In this document: positions 49,671 through 58,223 of the stretch, in pieces | How positions within the stretch are numbered: position 1 is the stretch's first letter | How the letters are laid out: each line of letters opens with the position of its first letter | Assembly: GCF_003096635.1 (NCBI RefSeq) | Contig: NZ_QEKV01000002.1 | Coordinates: 219,388-283,387, forward strand | Direction: 5' to 3' | Length of the DNA: 64,000 bases | Origin: Ezakiella coagulans | GTDB lineage: Bacteria > Bacillota > Clostridia > Tissierellales > Peptoniphilaceae | Program-made: the position numbers and the translations under genes | The notes under the pieces: model-generated | What the model was told of the DNA's origin: nothing | Databases searched by the model: none | Seen by the model: only the letters and a program-made list of their open reading frames with translations

Positions 49671-50354
49671 ATGATAGAATTAAGAAATGTTACAATGGAA
49701 TATGATCCACCTAAAAAAGCTCTCGATGATGTTAGTGTTAAAATTGATAAAGGAGAGTTTGTTTATTTGATGGGACATTCTGGAGCAGGTAAATCAACTT
49801 TGACTCGCCTCCTTTTAAAGGAGATTGAGCCTAAGTCGGGAAAAATTTTCCTAAATGGGAAGGATATTACACATGTTTCAGAAAGAAAAGTTCCATACAT
49901 TAGAAGATATATAGGAACGGTCTTTCAAGATTTTAGAATTCTTGAAAAGAAGACTGTTTATGAGAATGTTTCATTTGCACTCGAAATTTTGGGTGTAAGA
50001 GGAAAAGAAATCAGAAGAAGAGTTCCAATCATTCTTTCACTTGTTGGGCTCACCGAAAAAGCGAAGAGTTTTCCACACGAACTTTCAGGTGGAGAAAAGC
50101 AAAGGGTTGCGATTGCAAGGGCGATTATAAACGAACCGCCTGTCCTTATAGCAGATGAGCCTACCGGAAATCTCGACCTCGAAACAAGCTTTGGTATAAT
50201 GCAGGTTTTGGAAGACATAAATAATCGAGGCACAACTATTCTTATGGCGACACACGCAATGGATATTGTAAAAGCAATTCCACGAAGAATTATTAAACTC
50301 GATCATGGTCATCTTGTGACAAACGATGATTTGGAGGACGAATATGAAGCTTAG
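49671..50354 (+). CDS. ftsE: Cell division ATP-binding protein FtsE
   Basis: This 227-residue ABC ATPase pairs with FtsX to control septal peptidoglycan hydrolases. Walker A is GHSGAGKST (36-44), the signature LSGGEKQRVAIARA and Walker B PVLIADEPTGNLD. YDPPKKALDDVSV at the start and TVFQDFRIL are typical of FtsE. GGAAAGG precedes the ATG. It overlaps ftsX by 11 nt and leads a five-gene operon. Confidence 0.95.
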   Translation: MIELRNVTMEYDPPKKALDDVSVKIDKGEFVYLMGHSGAGKSTLTRLLLKEIEPKSGKIFLNGKDITHVSERKVPYIRRYIGTVFQDFRILEKKTVYENVSFALEILGVRGKEIRRRVPIILSLVGLTEKAKSFPHELSGGEKQRVAIARAIINEPPVLIADEPTGNLDLETSFGIMQVLEDINNRGTTILMATHAMDIVKAIPRRIIKLDHGHLVTNDDLEDEYEA

Positions 50355-51243
50355 GGTTCTCAAAAATATTATAAAGCAAGGATTTCAAGGAGTTTGGCGA
50401 AATCGAGGCATGAGCGGTGTGAGCGTCCTTTCAATTGGAATTGTACTTATGATTTTGGGGCTTGTACTTATTTTGGCTCTATCTGTAAATAAGCTTGCTA
50501 CGGATACAAATAAAATGATTGACCAAATTGACGTTTTTATTTCTGATGATTTAGACGTTGAAGAGATAAAAGCACTTTCAGACAAAATTGTTTCGATTGG
50601 TGGCATAAAGAGTATAAAGTTTAAGAGCAGAGACGAAGGGCTTAAGGAACTTAAAGCTTCGTGGGAAGATAACGCATGGTTATTGGATGGATACGATGAA
50701 AAGAATCCACTTCCAAACAGCTTTGTTGTTAGAATAAATGATATAAACGATGCAAAAACTATCACTAAGCGAATAGGTGAGATCGATGGAGTTATTTTGG
50801 TAAACTTTTTTGCTGACGAAATTGATCAAATGCTTAAAATTTCGAAATATATAAAAATTGGTGGACTTGCAGTAGTTGTATTTTTAACTATAATTTCCAT
50901 TTTCCTTATTTCCAACACAATCAAACTTGCGGTTAATTCAAGACAGGAAGAAATAAGTATTATGAAATGGGTCGGAGCAACGAACGGTTATATCAAGGGA
51001 CCTTTCTTTATAGAAGGTGTTTTTTTGGGACTTATCGCATCCGTTATAGCGGCGGCAATCATGTGTCTTATGTATAAATATTTTTACACTACGGGCACGG
51101 TCGATATAAGTCCAATGCTTTTGAGTGCACTAGTAAAGCCGGAACTTATTTATCAAGATTTGTTTATTATATTTATAACTCTTGGTGTCGGTATTGGCGC
51201 ACTTGGAAGTTTGATTTCTCTCAAAAAGTTTTTGAAAGTGTAG
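50344..51243 (+). CDS. ftsX: Cell division protein FtsX
   Basis: This 299-residue permease-like protein has one N-terminal helix (about 25-48), an external domain (about 60-160) that in the family binds a hydrolase activator, and three C-terminal helices. GMSGVSVLSIGIVLMILG and MKWVGATNGYIKGPFFIEG are typical. ATG 50344 has GGAGG 7 nt upstream, inside ftsE. The wall hydrolase gene next door is its probable partner. Confidence 0.95.
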   Translation: MKLRVLKNIIKQGFQGVWRNRGMSGVSVLSIGIVLMILGLVLILALSVNKLATDTNKMIDQIDVFISDDLDVEEIKALSDKIVSIGGIKSIKFKSRDEGLKELKASWEDNAWLLDGYDEKNPLPNSFVVRINDINDAKTITKRIGEIDGVILVNFFADEIDQMLKISKYIKIGGLAVVVFLTIISIFLISNTIKLAVNSRQEEISIMKWVGATNGYIKGPFFIEGVFLGLIASVIAAAIMCLMYKYFYTTGTVDISPMLLSALVKPELIYQDLFIIFITLGVGIGALGSLISLKKFLKV

Positions 51244-51250
51244 TGATTTT

Positions 51251-52399
51251 ATGAAAAGAATAACTGCTTTTTTACTCGCAATATTTTTGGTTTTCGGGAC
51301 TGTTACAACTTCCGCAATAACTGAAAAAGAATACAGGGAAAAAAGAGAACGACTAAAAAACAAAATAAAGCAAAATAATGATAAAAATAAAGAGGCCGAA
51401 AGTATTATCGGTGTTGAAGAGAAGAATATAAAAAGTTTGGACGCTGAAATTAGAAATAAACAATCTGAAATAGATAGTCTTTCAAATGATATTTCCGTAT
51501 CCGAAGGTAATATCAATGCGGCAAAAGAAGAAATCGATGCGATGAATCAAAGACTTGCAGAAAAGGAAAAGCTTTTTACAAAGAGAGTAAGAGCTATGTA
51601 TATGAGAGGCAATGTCGGATATTTGAGCGTACTTTTGAACTCGAAAAATATTCACGATTATCTTTCGAACCAAAGTCTTGTTCAACTTCTTTTAAAGCAG
51701 GACCAAGATTTGATTAAATACATTTCCGTCGGTAAGGAAGAAGTTGAAGCAAAAAAAGCGGAGATTGAAAAGGAAGTAGAAGGCCTAAATCAAAAAAAAG
51801 GTGCGATTGAAGTTGCAAAACAGGAACAACAAAAGATTCTAAATGAAAAGAGCAACTATATCATAAGCTTGAGACAGTCTGTAAAACAGCGTGAAAAGGA
51901 AAATGAGGAGTTTGAAAGGGACCAAAAGAAACTCGAGTCAGAAATTCAAGCCGCAAGAAGAAAGTACAGCGCTCAAATGAAGTCTGTTAAGTATACCGGT
52001 GGTAAAGTAGGATGGCCTCTAGCAGCATATAGTAGAATCAGTTCCGGTTATGGATATAGAGGAGATCCTCTGGGAGGACGTGTCGCATTTCACTCGGGAA
52101 TAGACATACCGGCGCCGATGGGCACAAGTGTGCTTGCCGGGGAATCCGGAGTTGTTATCTATGCCGGTTGGATGGGAAGCTATGGAAACCTTGTTGTCAT
52201 ACAACACTCGGGGGCACTTTCAACTGCATACGGTCACAACAGTGCAATTGTTGTAAGAGTAGGACAAATTGTTCAAAAGGGACAAGTTGTTGCGAAAATC
52301 GGCTCGACCGGACGTTCGACCGGACCACACTGTCACTATGAGGTAAGAATTAATGGAAGAGCTGTAAATCCGCTCGGATATGTAGGGAGGAGTAGTTAA
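51251..52399 (+). CDS. Secreted murein hydrolase with coiled coil and M23 domain (PcsB/EnvC-like)
   Basis: 382 residues: signal peptide (RITAFLLAIFLVFGTVTTSA), two long coiled coils between about 25 and 240, and a C-terminal LytM/M23 endopeptidase. The zinc ligands are all present (HSGIDIPAP and HCHYEVR), so unlike EnvC it may be catalytically active itself. Position right after ftsX fits a hydrolase that FtsEX holds inactive until ATP hydrolysis at the septum. The next gene starts in a TAATG overlap. Confidence 0.92.
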   Translation: MKRITAFLLAIFLVFGTVTTSAITEKEYREKRERLKNKIKQNNDKNKEAESIIGVEEKNIKSLDAEIRNKQSEIDSLSNDISVSEGNINAAKEEIDAMNQRLAEKEKLFTKRVRAMYMRGNVGYLSVLLNSKNIHDYLSNQSLVQLLLKQDQDLIKYISVGKEEVEAKKAEIEKEVEGLNQKKGAIEVAKQEQQKILNEKSNYIISLRQSVKQREKENEEFERDQKKLESEIQAARRKYSAQMKSVKYTGGKVGWPLAAYSRISSGYGYRGDPLGGRVAFHSGIDIPAPMGTSVLAGESGVVIYAGWMGSYGNLVVIQHSGALSTAYGHNSAIVVRVGQIVQKGQVVAKIGSTGRSTGPHCHYEVRINGRAVNPLGYVGRSS

Positions 52400-53631
52400 T
52401 GAAAAAAAGTAAGTTTATAATATTAATAGTATTTGCACTTGTAATAACAAATATTTCAGCATATTTACTGGGAAAGAATTCGGCAAAAGGATTCGAACTT
52501 GATTTTTCGAAAAATGAAACGACAACTGAGAAAAAAGATGTCAAAACAGATGGACCTGATTTTTTTGACAAACAAACAGCTGATACATTGGGTGCAGTAG
52601 TTGGGCATATAAAAAAGAACTACTATAAAAATGTCGACAATGAAACGCTTAATGTGGGACTTATCAAAGGTGTTGTAAACAGCCTCGACGATCCGTATTC
52701 AGAATTTATGACCAAGGAAGAATTGAAGAAGTTTATGGAGTCGACGAATGGAAAATATGTTGGTGTAGGACTTGTTGTAAGTCCGGGAAAAGACGGATAC
52801 ATTACTGTCGTTTCTCCGATTAAAGGCAGCCCGGCATACAAAGCTGGAATAAAATCAGGGGACAGAATTATAAAAGTTGAAGATGTCGAATATTCAGCAG
52901 AAACCATGCAAGACGCTGTGAACAAAATGCGTGGGGAAGAAGGGAAAACGGTAAGTATTACAATTTTAAGAGATGAACAAAAACAAAAGAAGGTTCATGA
53001 ATTTAAAATTAAAAGAGAAACTATAAAACTTCAAACAGTTGATGGAAGAATTCTAGAAAAAAATATCGGCTACATTGCAATTTCCGAATTTGACAAGCCG
53101 ACATACGAGGATTTTATGAAGGAATTCGAAGCCCTAAAGAAAAAAGGAATCCAAAAACTCATTTTAGATCTTCGTGGAAATCCGGGTGGACTTCTAGATG
53201 TATGTACAAAAATTGCAGATGTATTTTTGGACAAAGGCACAATTGTTTATACCAAGTATAAAGACGGGAAAAAAGAATATTATTACAGTGATGAAAAGAA
53301 GGAAGATTTACCGCTCGTAGTTCTTGTAAATGGCGGTTCCGCAAGTGCAAGTGAAATTGTAAGCGGTGCTTTGAAGGATAGAAAGAGAGCAAAGCTTGTT
53401 GGAACTCAAACATTCGGCAAGGGTATTGTTCAACGCCTATTCAACCTTCCGTTCGAAACGGCTGTAAAACTTACAATAAGTGAGTATTTCACACCAAACG
53501 GCAACAACATTCACAAAGTCGGCATTAAGCCGGATGAAGTGGTAGAGCTTCCTGAAAATGTGAAGGGCATTGGTCCTGATCATTTAAGTGAGGATACTCA
53601 ACTTAAAAAAGCATTGGAAATTTTAAAATAA
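52399..53631 (+). CDS. C-terminal processing peptidase (S41 family, CtpA-like)
   Basis: 410 residues: N-terminal signal anchor (SKFIILIVFALVITNISAYLL), a PDZ domain (about 110-195, GVGLVVSPGKDGYITVVSPIKGSPAYKAGI) and the S41 protease core. Catalytic Ser is in NGGSASASEIVSG and Lys in TFGKGIVQ. It acts outside the membrane on protein C-termini, and may process or degrade the hydrolase encoded before it. GGGAGGAG before the ATG; 1-nt overlap with the preceding gene. Confidence 0.94.
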   Translation: MKKSKFIILIVFALVITNISAYLLGKNSAKGFELDFSKNETTTEKKDVKTDGPDFFDKQTADTLGAVVGHIKKNYYKNVDNETLNVGLIKGVVNSLDDPYSEFMTKEELKKFMESTNGKYVGVGLVVSPGKDGYITVVSPIKGSPAYKAGIKSGDRIIKVEDVEYSAETMQDAVNKMRGEEGKTVSITILRDEQKQKKVHEFKIKRETIKLQTVDGRILEKNIGYIAISEFDKPTYEDFMKEFEALKKKGIQKLILDLRGNPGGLLDVCTKIADVFLDKGTIVYTKYKDGKKEYYYSDEKKEDLPLVVLVNGGSASASEIVSGALKDRKRAKLVGTQTFGKGIVQRLFNLPFETAVKLTISEYFTPNGNNIHKVGIKPDEVVELPENVKGIGPDHLSEDTQLKKALEILK

Positions 53632-53641
53632 GGAGTTTATT

Positions 53642-53872
53642 ATGGCAGATTTTAAATACGAAATTTTAGATAATGTCGGCGTTTTTTTCAATTCAAAAAA
53701 CGGATGGACAAAGGAAATCAATATTATAAGCTGGAACGGTGCTGAAGGAAAGGTCGACATAAGGTCATGGAGTCCGGACCACTCAAGAATGGGTAAGGGA
53801 ATAAGCCTTACAGTTGAAGAGTTCAAAGCATTGAAAGAATTGATGAACGAAATAAATCCTGATGATTTATAA
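53642..53872 (+). CDS. YdbC/PC4-family nucleic acid-binding protein
   Basis: 76 residues resembling the YdbC family, relatives of eukaryotic coactivator PC4 that bind single-stranded DNA as dimers. FFNSKNGWTKEINIISWNGAEGKVDIRSWSPDHSRMGKGISLTVEE has the curved beta-sheet pattern and the W and K/R residues expected; the C-terminal helix follows. AAGGAG precedes the ATG. It is last in the ftsEX transcript and ends at a strong hairpin. Confidence 0.85.
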   Translation: MADFKYEILDNVGVFFNSKNGWTKEINIISWNGAEGKVDIRSWSPDHSRMGKGISLTVEEFKALKELMNEINPDDL

Positions 53873-53875
53873 AAT

Positions 53876-53926
53876 AAAAGACTATGTGCAGATTTGAAAT
53901 TATTTTCAAACACACATAGTCTTTTT
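53876..53926. terminator. Terminator of the ftsEX operon
   Basis: AAAAGACTATGTG (53876-53888) pairs with CACATAGTCTTTT (53913-53925). The loop contains a second inverted repeat, TTTGAAA/TTTTCAAA. T-runs on both strands also serve the convergent gene. Confidence 0.85.
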
Positions 53927-53931
53927 TGTTA

Positions 53932-55221
53932 TTAATAAACTTTCACGCTTCCAAAGTTTGTGGAAAGCAAAACGTCAAGTGAGCCGCTTCCGTCTTTATA
54001 AATTTCTTTACTGCCGCTTGAAGAATTTATTAATTTAAAATCTTCAGAGTAGCTAAGAGAGCCGGCAGATGAACGCATTTTAACATTCATTTCACAGTCA
54101 ATATTTGATAATCCTGCTTTTATAGAACCGGCATCAGTTCTTGCATCGATAGATTTAATTGAATCCTCAAGGTCTTCAATTAAAATTGAACCGGCTGAGG
54201 TTTGCATTTCAAGACCGCTTGCATCTAAGTTTCTAGCACTAAGAGAGCCTGCACTTGATTTCATATTGCAATTTACAACGTCTGAATCTAAGAGTTTTAA
54301 ATTGCCTGCATCAGTCATAAGATATATGTCGTTACAGTCCATATCGCTTACTATTATGCTTCCGGCATCCGATGTGAGCCTTACCATTTTGGCATCGATA
54401 TTGTCCAGTTTAATAGATCCGAAATCTGCGGTGAAAGTTAAATCACAGCAGTCTATATCAGAAGCTTCGATGCTGCCCGCGTCAGTTGTAACAGATAAAT
54501 CGTCGACATCAACTGAATTCAGTCTTACTCCGCCGAAGTCGGTCACAGCTTTCAAATCCCCGATATCTATGTCGGAAATGCTTATGCCACCCATTTCAGA
54601 ACTCAAATCAAGAAGTGATATGCGGTTTGAATGAGGAATAAAAAGCTCGGTTATGGAAGAGTAATTGTAGTTTTTATTAGTTTTACTACCCATTATATTA
54701 ATGGTTATTGCATTTTTATTTCTTTTTACCTGAGATATACAGACTTTATCGTCGCTCTTATGAACAACTTCAAATTCGGAATTAAATTCTTCTTCCGTAA
54801 AATCTTTATCTACCCAAACTTTTATAAATGGTGCATCTTCATCAGTTTCTCTGACTATTATTTGAGATTCTCCGAGGTCAAACTTTATTTCTTCTATATC
54901 TTCATCCAAATCTTTTCGAAATGATTTAACCATATCGGCTTTGTTTCTTTCTTTTGCTTTAAAATCGCCTAAAAAACTTGTGCTTCCACTTGCAGTTTCA
55001 ATTGCAGTTTGCACGGTCTTTTTTACAAAGTCACCTATGCCGGAGAAGAATCCGTTCATTTTGGAATCGTCTTCCGGTATTTTATATTCTGTATTTTTCT
55101 TCGGCTCCTCTGAATTTTCGCTCGAGTTTTCGTTCACTGCATCAAGGAGCTTCTCAGCTTGTTCAACTGTAATCTTTCCTTGCTCAAGCATTTTTAAAAT
55201 CATCTTTTTTTCTTCGTTCAT
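53932..55221 (-). CDS. DUF4097 beta-helix protein with SHOCT-like N-terminal helix
   Basis: 429 residues. The N-terminal EEKKMILKMLEQGKITVEQAEKLLDAV is the short helical SHOCT/YvlB-type motif. From about residue 215 there are about nine repeats of some 20 residues, each with a TDAGSI, TADFGSI or SSAGSL step, which should stack into a right-handed beta helix as in DUF4097 adhesin-like proteins. There is no signal peptide or membrane helix. GGAGG precedes the ATG. Third gene of an operon with a paralog and a DUF2089 protein; probable role in envelope stress sensing by analogy to yvlB. Confidence 0.82.
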   Translation of the reverse strand: MNEEKKMILKMLEQGKITVEQAEKLLDAVNENSSENSEEPKKNTEYKIPEDDSKMNGFFSGIGDFVKKTVQTAIETASGSTSFLGDFKAKERNKADMVKSFRKDLDEDIEEIKFDLGESQIIVRETDEDAPFIKVWVDKDFTEEEFNSEFEVVHKSDDKVCISQVKRNKNAITINIMGSKTNKNYNYSSITELFIPHSNRISLLDLSSEMGGISISDIDIGDLKAVTDFGGVRLNSVDVDDLSVTTDAGSIEASDIDCCDLTFTADFGSIKLDNIDAKMVRLTSDAGSIIVSDMDCNDIYLMTDAGNLKLLDSDVVNCNMKSSAGSLSARNLDASGLEMQTSAGSILIEDLEDSIKSIDARTDAGSIKAGLSNIDCEMNVKMRSSAGSLSYSEDFKLINSSSGSKEIYKDGSGSLDVLLSTNFGSVKVY

Positions 55222-55230
55222 TTTTTCCTC

Positions 55231-56355
55231 CTACATAATATTAATCTTTCCCATTTGTGTTGCAAGGTGGACGTTCAGTCCAATTTCGTCACCTTTTACA
55301 TAAACTGCTTCGTTTTCGTCACCCGAACCGCTTCTATAATTTTTCGAGCATTTAATCGAAGAGAAAAATTTGTTTGAAGCGCAAAAAGCTTTTACGTTTT
55401 GAACGTTTGCTGTATCCAAATTTACACTGCCGGTTGTTGTTGTAAGAGTGTATGAAATTGGCTCCCCAATAATCCTTGAAACATCAATACTTCCGGCAAA
55501 AGTTCTTGCAACAAGTTCCGAGATATCAGAATTTGAAACTGAAATTGAACCTGCTTTTGTGTCTGCTTTTACAGTCGGAGAAATTGTATTTTCAATAAAA
55601 ACCGAACCTGCCATTGTGCTTAATGAAGCGTAATCGTTCACAGAAGAGTTTTCAATTGTGACAGAGCTTGCATTCGAGCTGAGGTCAGCAATCGAACAAT
55701 CGATGTCTTTAATTTTAACCCTGCCCGCACTTGCGATAACACTGATTTTATTAGACTGTGCATTGTAAATTTCAATGTCACCGACGGCGGAACGCGCTGA
55801 GATAAATTCAAAATATTTATCTCTCGGAATTGAAACTTCACAAATTGATTTGCCAAGTGTTAAACCTTGAACTTTTATTCCGAAAAATTCTCTGGTGTTT
55901 TTATTTTTCTTTTGCGAGAGTTTAAGTAAGCCATCTTCTTCGTTGAGAGTAAAGTACTTGTCGAGTTCATCTTCTTCAAAGAATTTGTCGGAGCGAATTT
56001 TTAATTTGACTTTTTCAGAATCTGTGCCTGTTATTAAAATTTTTGATTCGGTTACTTCAATGATTATCTTGTCGATATCATCAAACTCTCTTTCAAAAGT
56101 TGAGTTTACATTCACAGCTCTTTTAGGAGAAATGACTCCAATAATTTGTTCGGGAATTTCTCTATCGCTGATGTTTTTCGAATATGAGTTGAGTTCCCTT
56201 TTTAAATTTTCAGTAAAAGATAAATTATTTTGCTTTTCTTGCGAGCTACCATAATTCTTTCTCGATTTTTCAATTTCCTCAAGAAGTTCAGCACCTTCTT
56301 CAGCACTTATCTTTCCATCGCTGATCATTTTTAGAATTATCTCTTTTTCCTTCAT
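55231..56355 (-). CDS. DUF4097 beta-helix protein, paralog
   Basis: 374 residues with the same plan as its neighbour: MKEKEIILKMISDGKISAEEGAELLEEI, a linker, then a repeat region (ISARSAVGDIEIY, VIASAGRVKIKDIDC, TMAGSVFIENT, DTKAGSISVSNSD, RTFAGSIDVS). I chose ATG 56355 with AAGGAG 8 nt upstream; a longer in-frame start would add residues without homology. Probably arose by duplication with the gene at 53932. It lacks export signals. Confidence 0.82.
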   Translation of the reverse strand: MKEKEIILKMISDGKISAEEGAELLEEIEKSRKNYGSSQEKQNNLSFTENLKRELNSYSKNISDREIPEQIIGVISPKRAVNVNSTFEREFDDIDKIIIEVTESKILITGTDSEKVKLKIRSDKFFEEDELDKYFTLNEEDGLLKLSQKKNKNTREFFGIKVQGLTLGKSICEVSIPRDKYFEFISARSAVGDIEIYNAQSNKISVIASAGRVKIKDIDCSIADLSSNASSVTIENSSVNDYASLSTMAGSVFIENTISPTVKADTKAGSISVSNSDISELVARTFAGSIDVSRIIGEPISYTLTTTTGSVNLDTANVQNVKAFCASNKFFSSIKCSKNYRSGSGDENEAVYVKGDEIGLNVHLATQMGKINIM

Positions 56356-56359
56356 TTGT

Positions 56360-56725
56360 CTACTCCTTATTTTTCGATTTAATCGTTTTAAGTGCATCGT
56401 CAAAAGTAATCTCGCCGCTGTTTAACTTGTCGAGAGTATCTTTGACATCTTCCTCATCTTGTATATTCGAGCCTGAGAGAATAGAAGCTATCGCATTCAG
56501 TCTGTTTCTCAAAGTTGGATAAGAAAGATCATATATTTTTTCGAGTTCTTTTAAGTTGCCTCTATTTATAAGAAATGTAATAGCAAAATCAAGTTGCTCA
56601 GGAGTTAACCGATTTATTTTGTTGAGCTCAAATTCTCCTTCTATAGTGATTTTGCATTTTCCACATTTTGCTTGGGTGATTTTCATATCTTCCCCACAGT
56701 ACGGACATTTAAACGAATCAATCAT
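56360..56725 (-). CDS. DUF2089 family protein, probable regulator
   Basis: 121 residues: an N-terminal zinc ribbon with CPYCG and CGKC pairs, a helix-turn-helix-like centre (LTPEQLDFAITFLINRGNLKELEKIYDLSYPTLRNRLNAI) and a C-terminal GEITFDDALKTIKSK helix that resembles the N-terminal motif of the two DUF4097 proteins. It is first in the operon (AAAGGAG, TATAAT upstream), suggesting autoregulation of the three genes. The shared helical motif may mediate contact between the proteins. Confidence 0.85.
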   Translation of the reverse strand: MIDSFKCPYCGEDMKITQAKCGKCKITIEGEFELNKINRLTPEQLDFAITFLINRGNLKELEKIYDLSYPTLRNRLNAIASILSGSNIQDEEDVKDTLDKLNSGEITFDDALKTIKSKNKE

Positions 56726-56917
56726 AATATTCTCCTTTCATTAATTACATTATACCACATATTTATAAAAATGAAACATACTTTATAAAAATATTTCGAA
56801 AATAGAAAAAATAAATCGCTTTTTATTAAAAATAGTGAAAAATGAATTTTATAATAATTAAACTTTGTGCTGTTCTCATTTTTTAAATATGTTATAATAT
56901 ATAAAAGAGGTGAGAAT

Positions 56918-58183
56918 ATGGATTTTTTTAGTATGGAACTCGAAAATAAAAGAGAGAAGAACGCTCCTTTTGCGGAAAGGATGAGACCGAAAACTTTTTC
57001 GGATGTTTTGGGACAAGACCATATTTTGGGAAAGAACGGAATTATAAAAAAAGCTCTTGAAACTAACAGTCTCCCGTCAATGATTTTGTACGGGCCTCCG
57101 GGAACCGGTAAAACAACTATTGCGGAACTTTTAAGCAAAAGTTTTAAAATGAGCTTTAGAAAAGTTTCGGCAGTTTCGGCCGGGATAAAAGAGCTTCGAG
57201 AAGTTGTAAACGATGCACAAAATAATATCCGAATGGGCATTGGCGGAACTATTCTTTTTATAGACGAGATCCATAGATTCTCGACAAGTCAACAGGATTT
57301 TTTGCTTCCTTATGTTGAAAGCGGAGATTTGATTTTGATTGGCGCAACGACTGAAAATCCATTTTTTGCTGTTAATAAAGCACTTGTTTCAAGGCTGATT
57401 TTAGTTGAGATAAAGTCACTTGAAAAACAAGATTTGATTGAACTTATAAATCGCTGTGAAAAAAGATATGAGGAGATTCACAATATAGAAGTAACAATCG
57501 ACGATGATGCTAAAGAGTTTTTGGCAAAACGGTCTGGCGGAGACGCAAGAAGGCTCATAAATAGTTTTGAAGTTTCTGTAATGCAGGCCTATGATGGTGA
57601 AAAGTCTCACGTCACCTCTGACGATGTTCGAGATAATTTTCTTAATCAAGTCTTAAAATATGACAATGCCGATGAACACTATGATACGATTTCCGCATTC
57701 ATAAAATCTATGAGAGGAAGCGACCCTGATGCCGCGGTTTTTTATCTTGCAAAGATGCTTTTGTCGGGAGAAGATCCGAGGTTTATTGCGAGACGAATGG
57801 TTATTTTTGCATCGGAAGACATCGGACTTGCCGATAAACATGCACTCGAGATTGCGACTTCTGCTTTTTATGCGACAACTGTAATAGGCATGCCGGAGGT
57901 GAGGATAAATCTTTCACACGCATGCATCTATCTTTCGCGTGCGAAGAAAAGCAACTCCTCCTATGTTGCAATTGACAGGGCAATGGGTTTTATAAGAAAG
58001 AACGGTGCCGGAAAAGTTCCGAACAATATTAGGGATGCTCATTATAGTGGGAGTGAAAAGCTTGGTGTAGGAGGGTATCTTTATCCACACAATTATGAGG
58101 GTGGAGTTGTTGAGCAAAACTATATGCCGGAAGAATTTATCGGCGAAAAGTTTTACGATGAAAACGATAGAGATTTAAAATAG
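56918..58183 (+). CDS. rarA: Replication-associated recombination protein A (MgsA/RarA)
   Basis: This 421-residue AAA+ ATPase acts at stalled replication forks. PFAERMRPKTFSDVLGQDH, Walker [10 protein letters not shown] (59-67), Walker B LFIDEIHRFSTSQQD and the C-terminal MRGSDPDAAVFYLAKML and YLYPHNYEGGVVEQ blocks are typical. ATG 56918 follows AGAGGTGAG; an earlier in-frame start precedes the -10 box (TATAAT, 56893-56898) and cannot be used. Confidence 0.95.
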   Translation: MDFFSMELENKREKNAPFAERMRPKTFSDVLGQDHILGKNGIIKKALETNSLPSMILYGPPGTGKTTIAELLSKSFKMSFRKVSAVSAGIKELREVVNDAQNNIRMGIGGTILFIDEIHRFSTSQQDFLLPYVESGDLILIGATTENPFFAVNKALVSRLILVEIKSLEKQDLIELINRCEKRYEEIHNIEVTIDDDAKEFLAKRSGGDARRLINSFEVSVMQAYDGEKSHVTSDDVRDNFLNQVLKYDNADEHYDTISAFIKSMRGSDPDAAVFYLAKMLLSGEDPRFIARRMVIFASEDIGLADKHALEIATSAFYATTVIGMPEVRINLSHACIYLSRAKKSNSSYVAIDRAMGFIRKNGAGKVPNNIRDAHYSGSEKLGVGGYLYPHNYEGGVVEQNYMPEEFIGEKFYDENDRDLK

Positions 58184-58188
58184 ATTAA

Positions 58189-58217
58189 TTGACATAAAAG
58201 ATTGATTATTATATACT
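58189..58217 (+). promoter_or_regulatory. Strong promoter placing the transcript start at the tilS start codon
   Basis: TTGACA (58189-58194), a 17-nt spacer and TATACT (58212-58217). Only six bases, AATTAT, separate the -10 box from the ATG at 58224, so the A of the start codon is the expected +1. Confidence 0.75.
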
Positions 58218-58223
58218 AATTAT

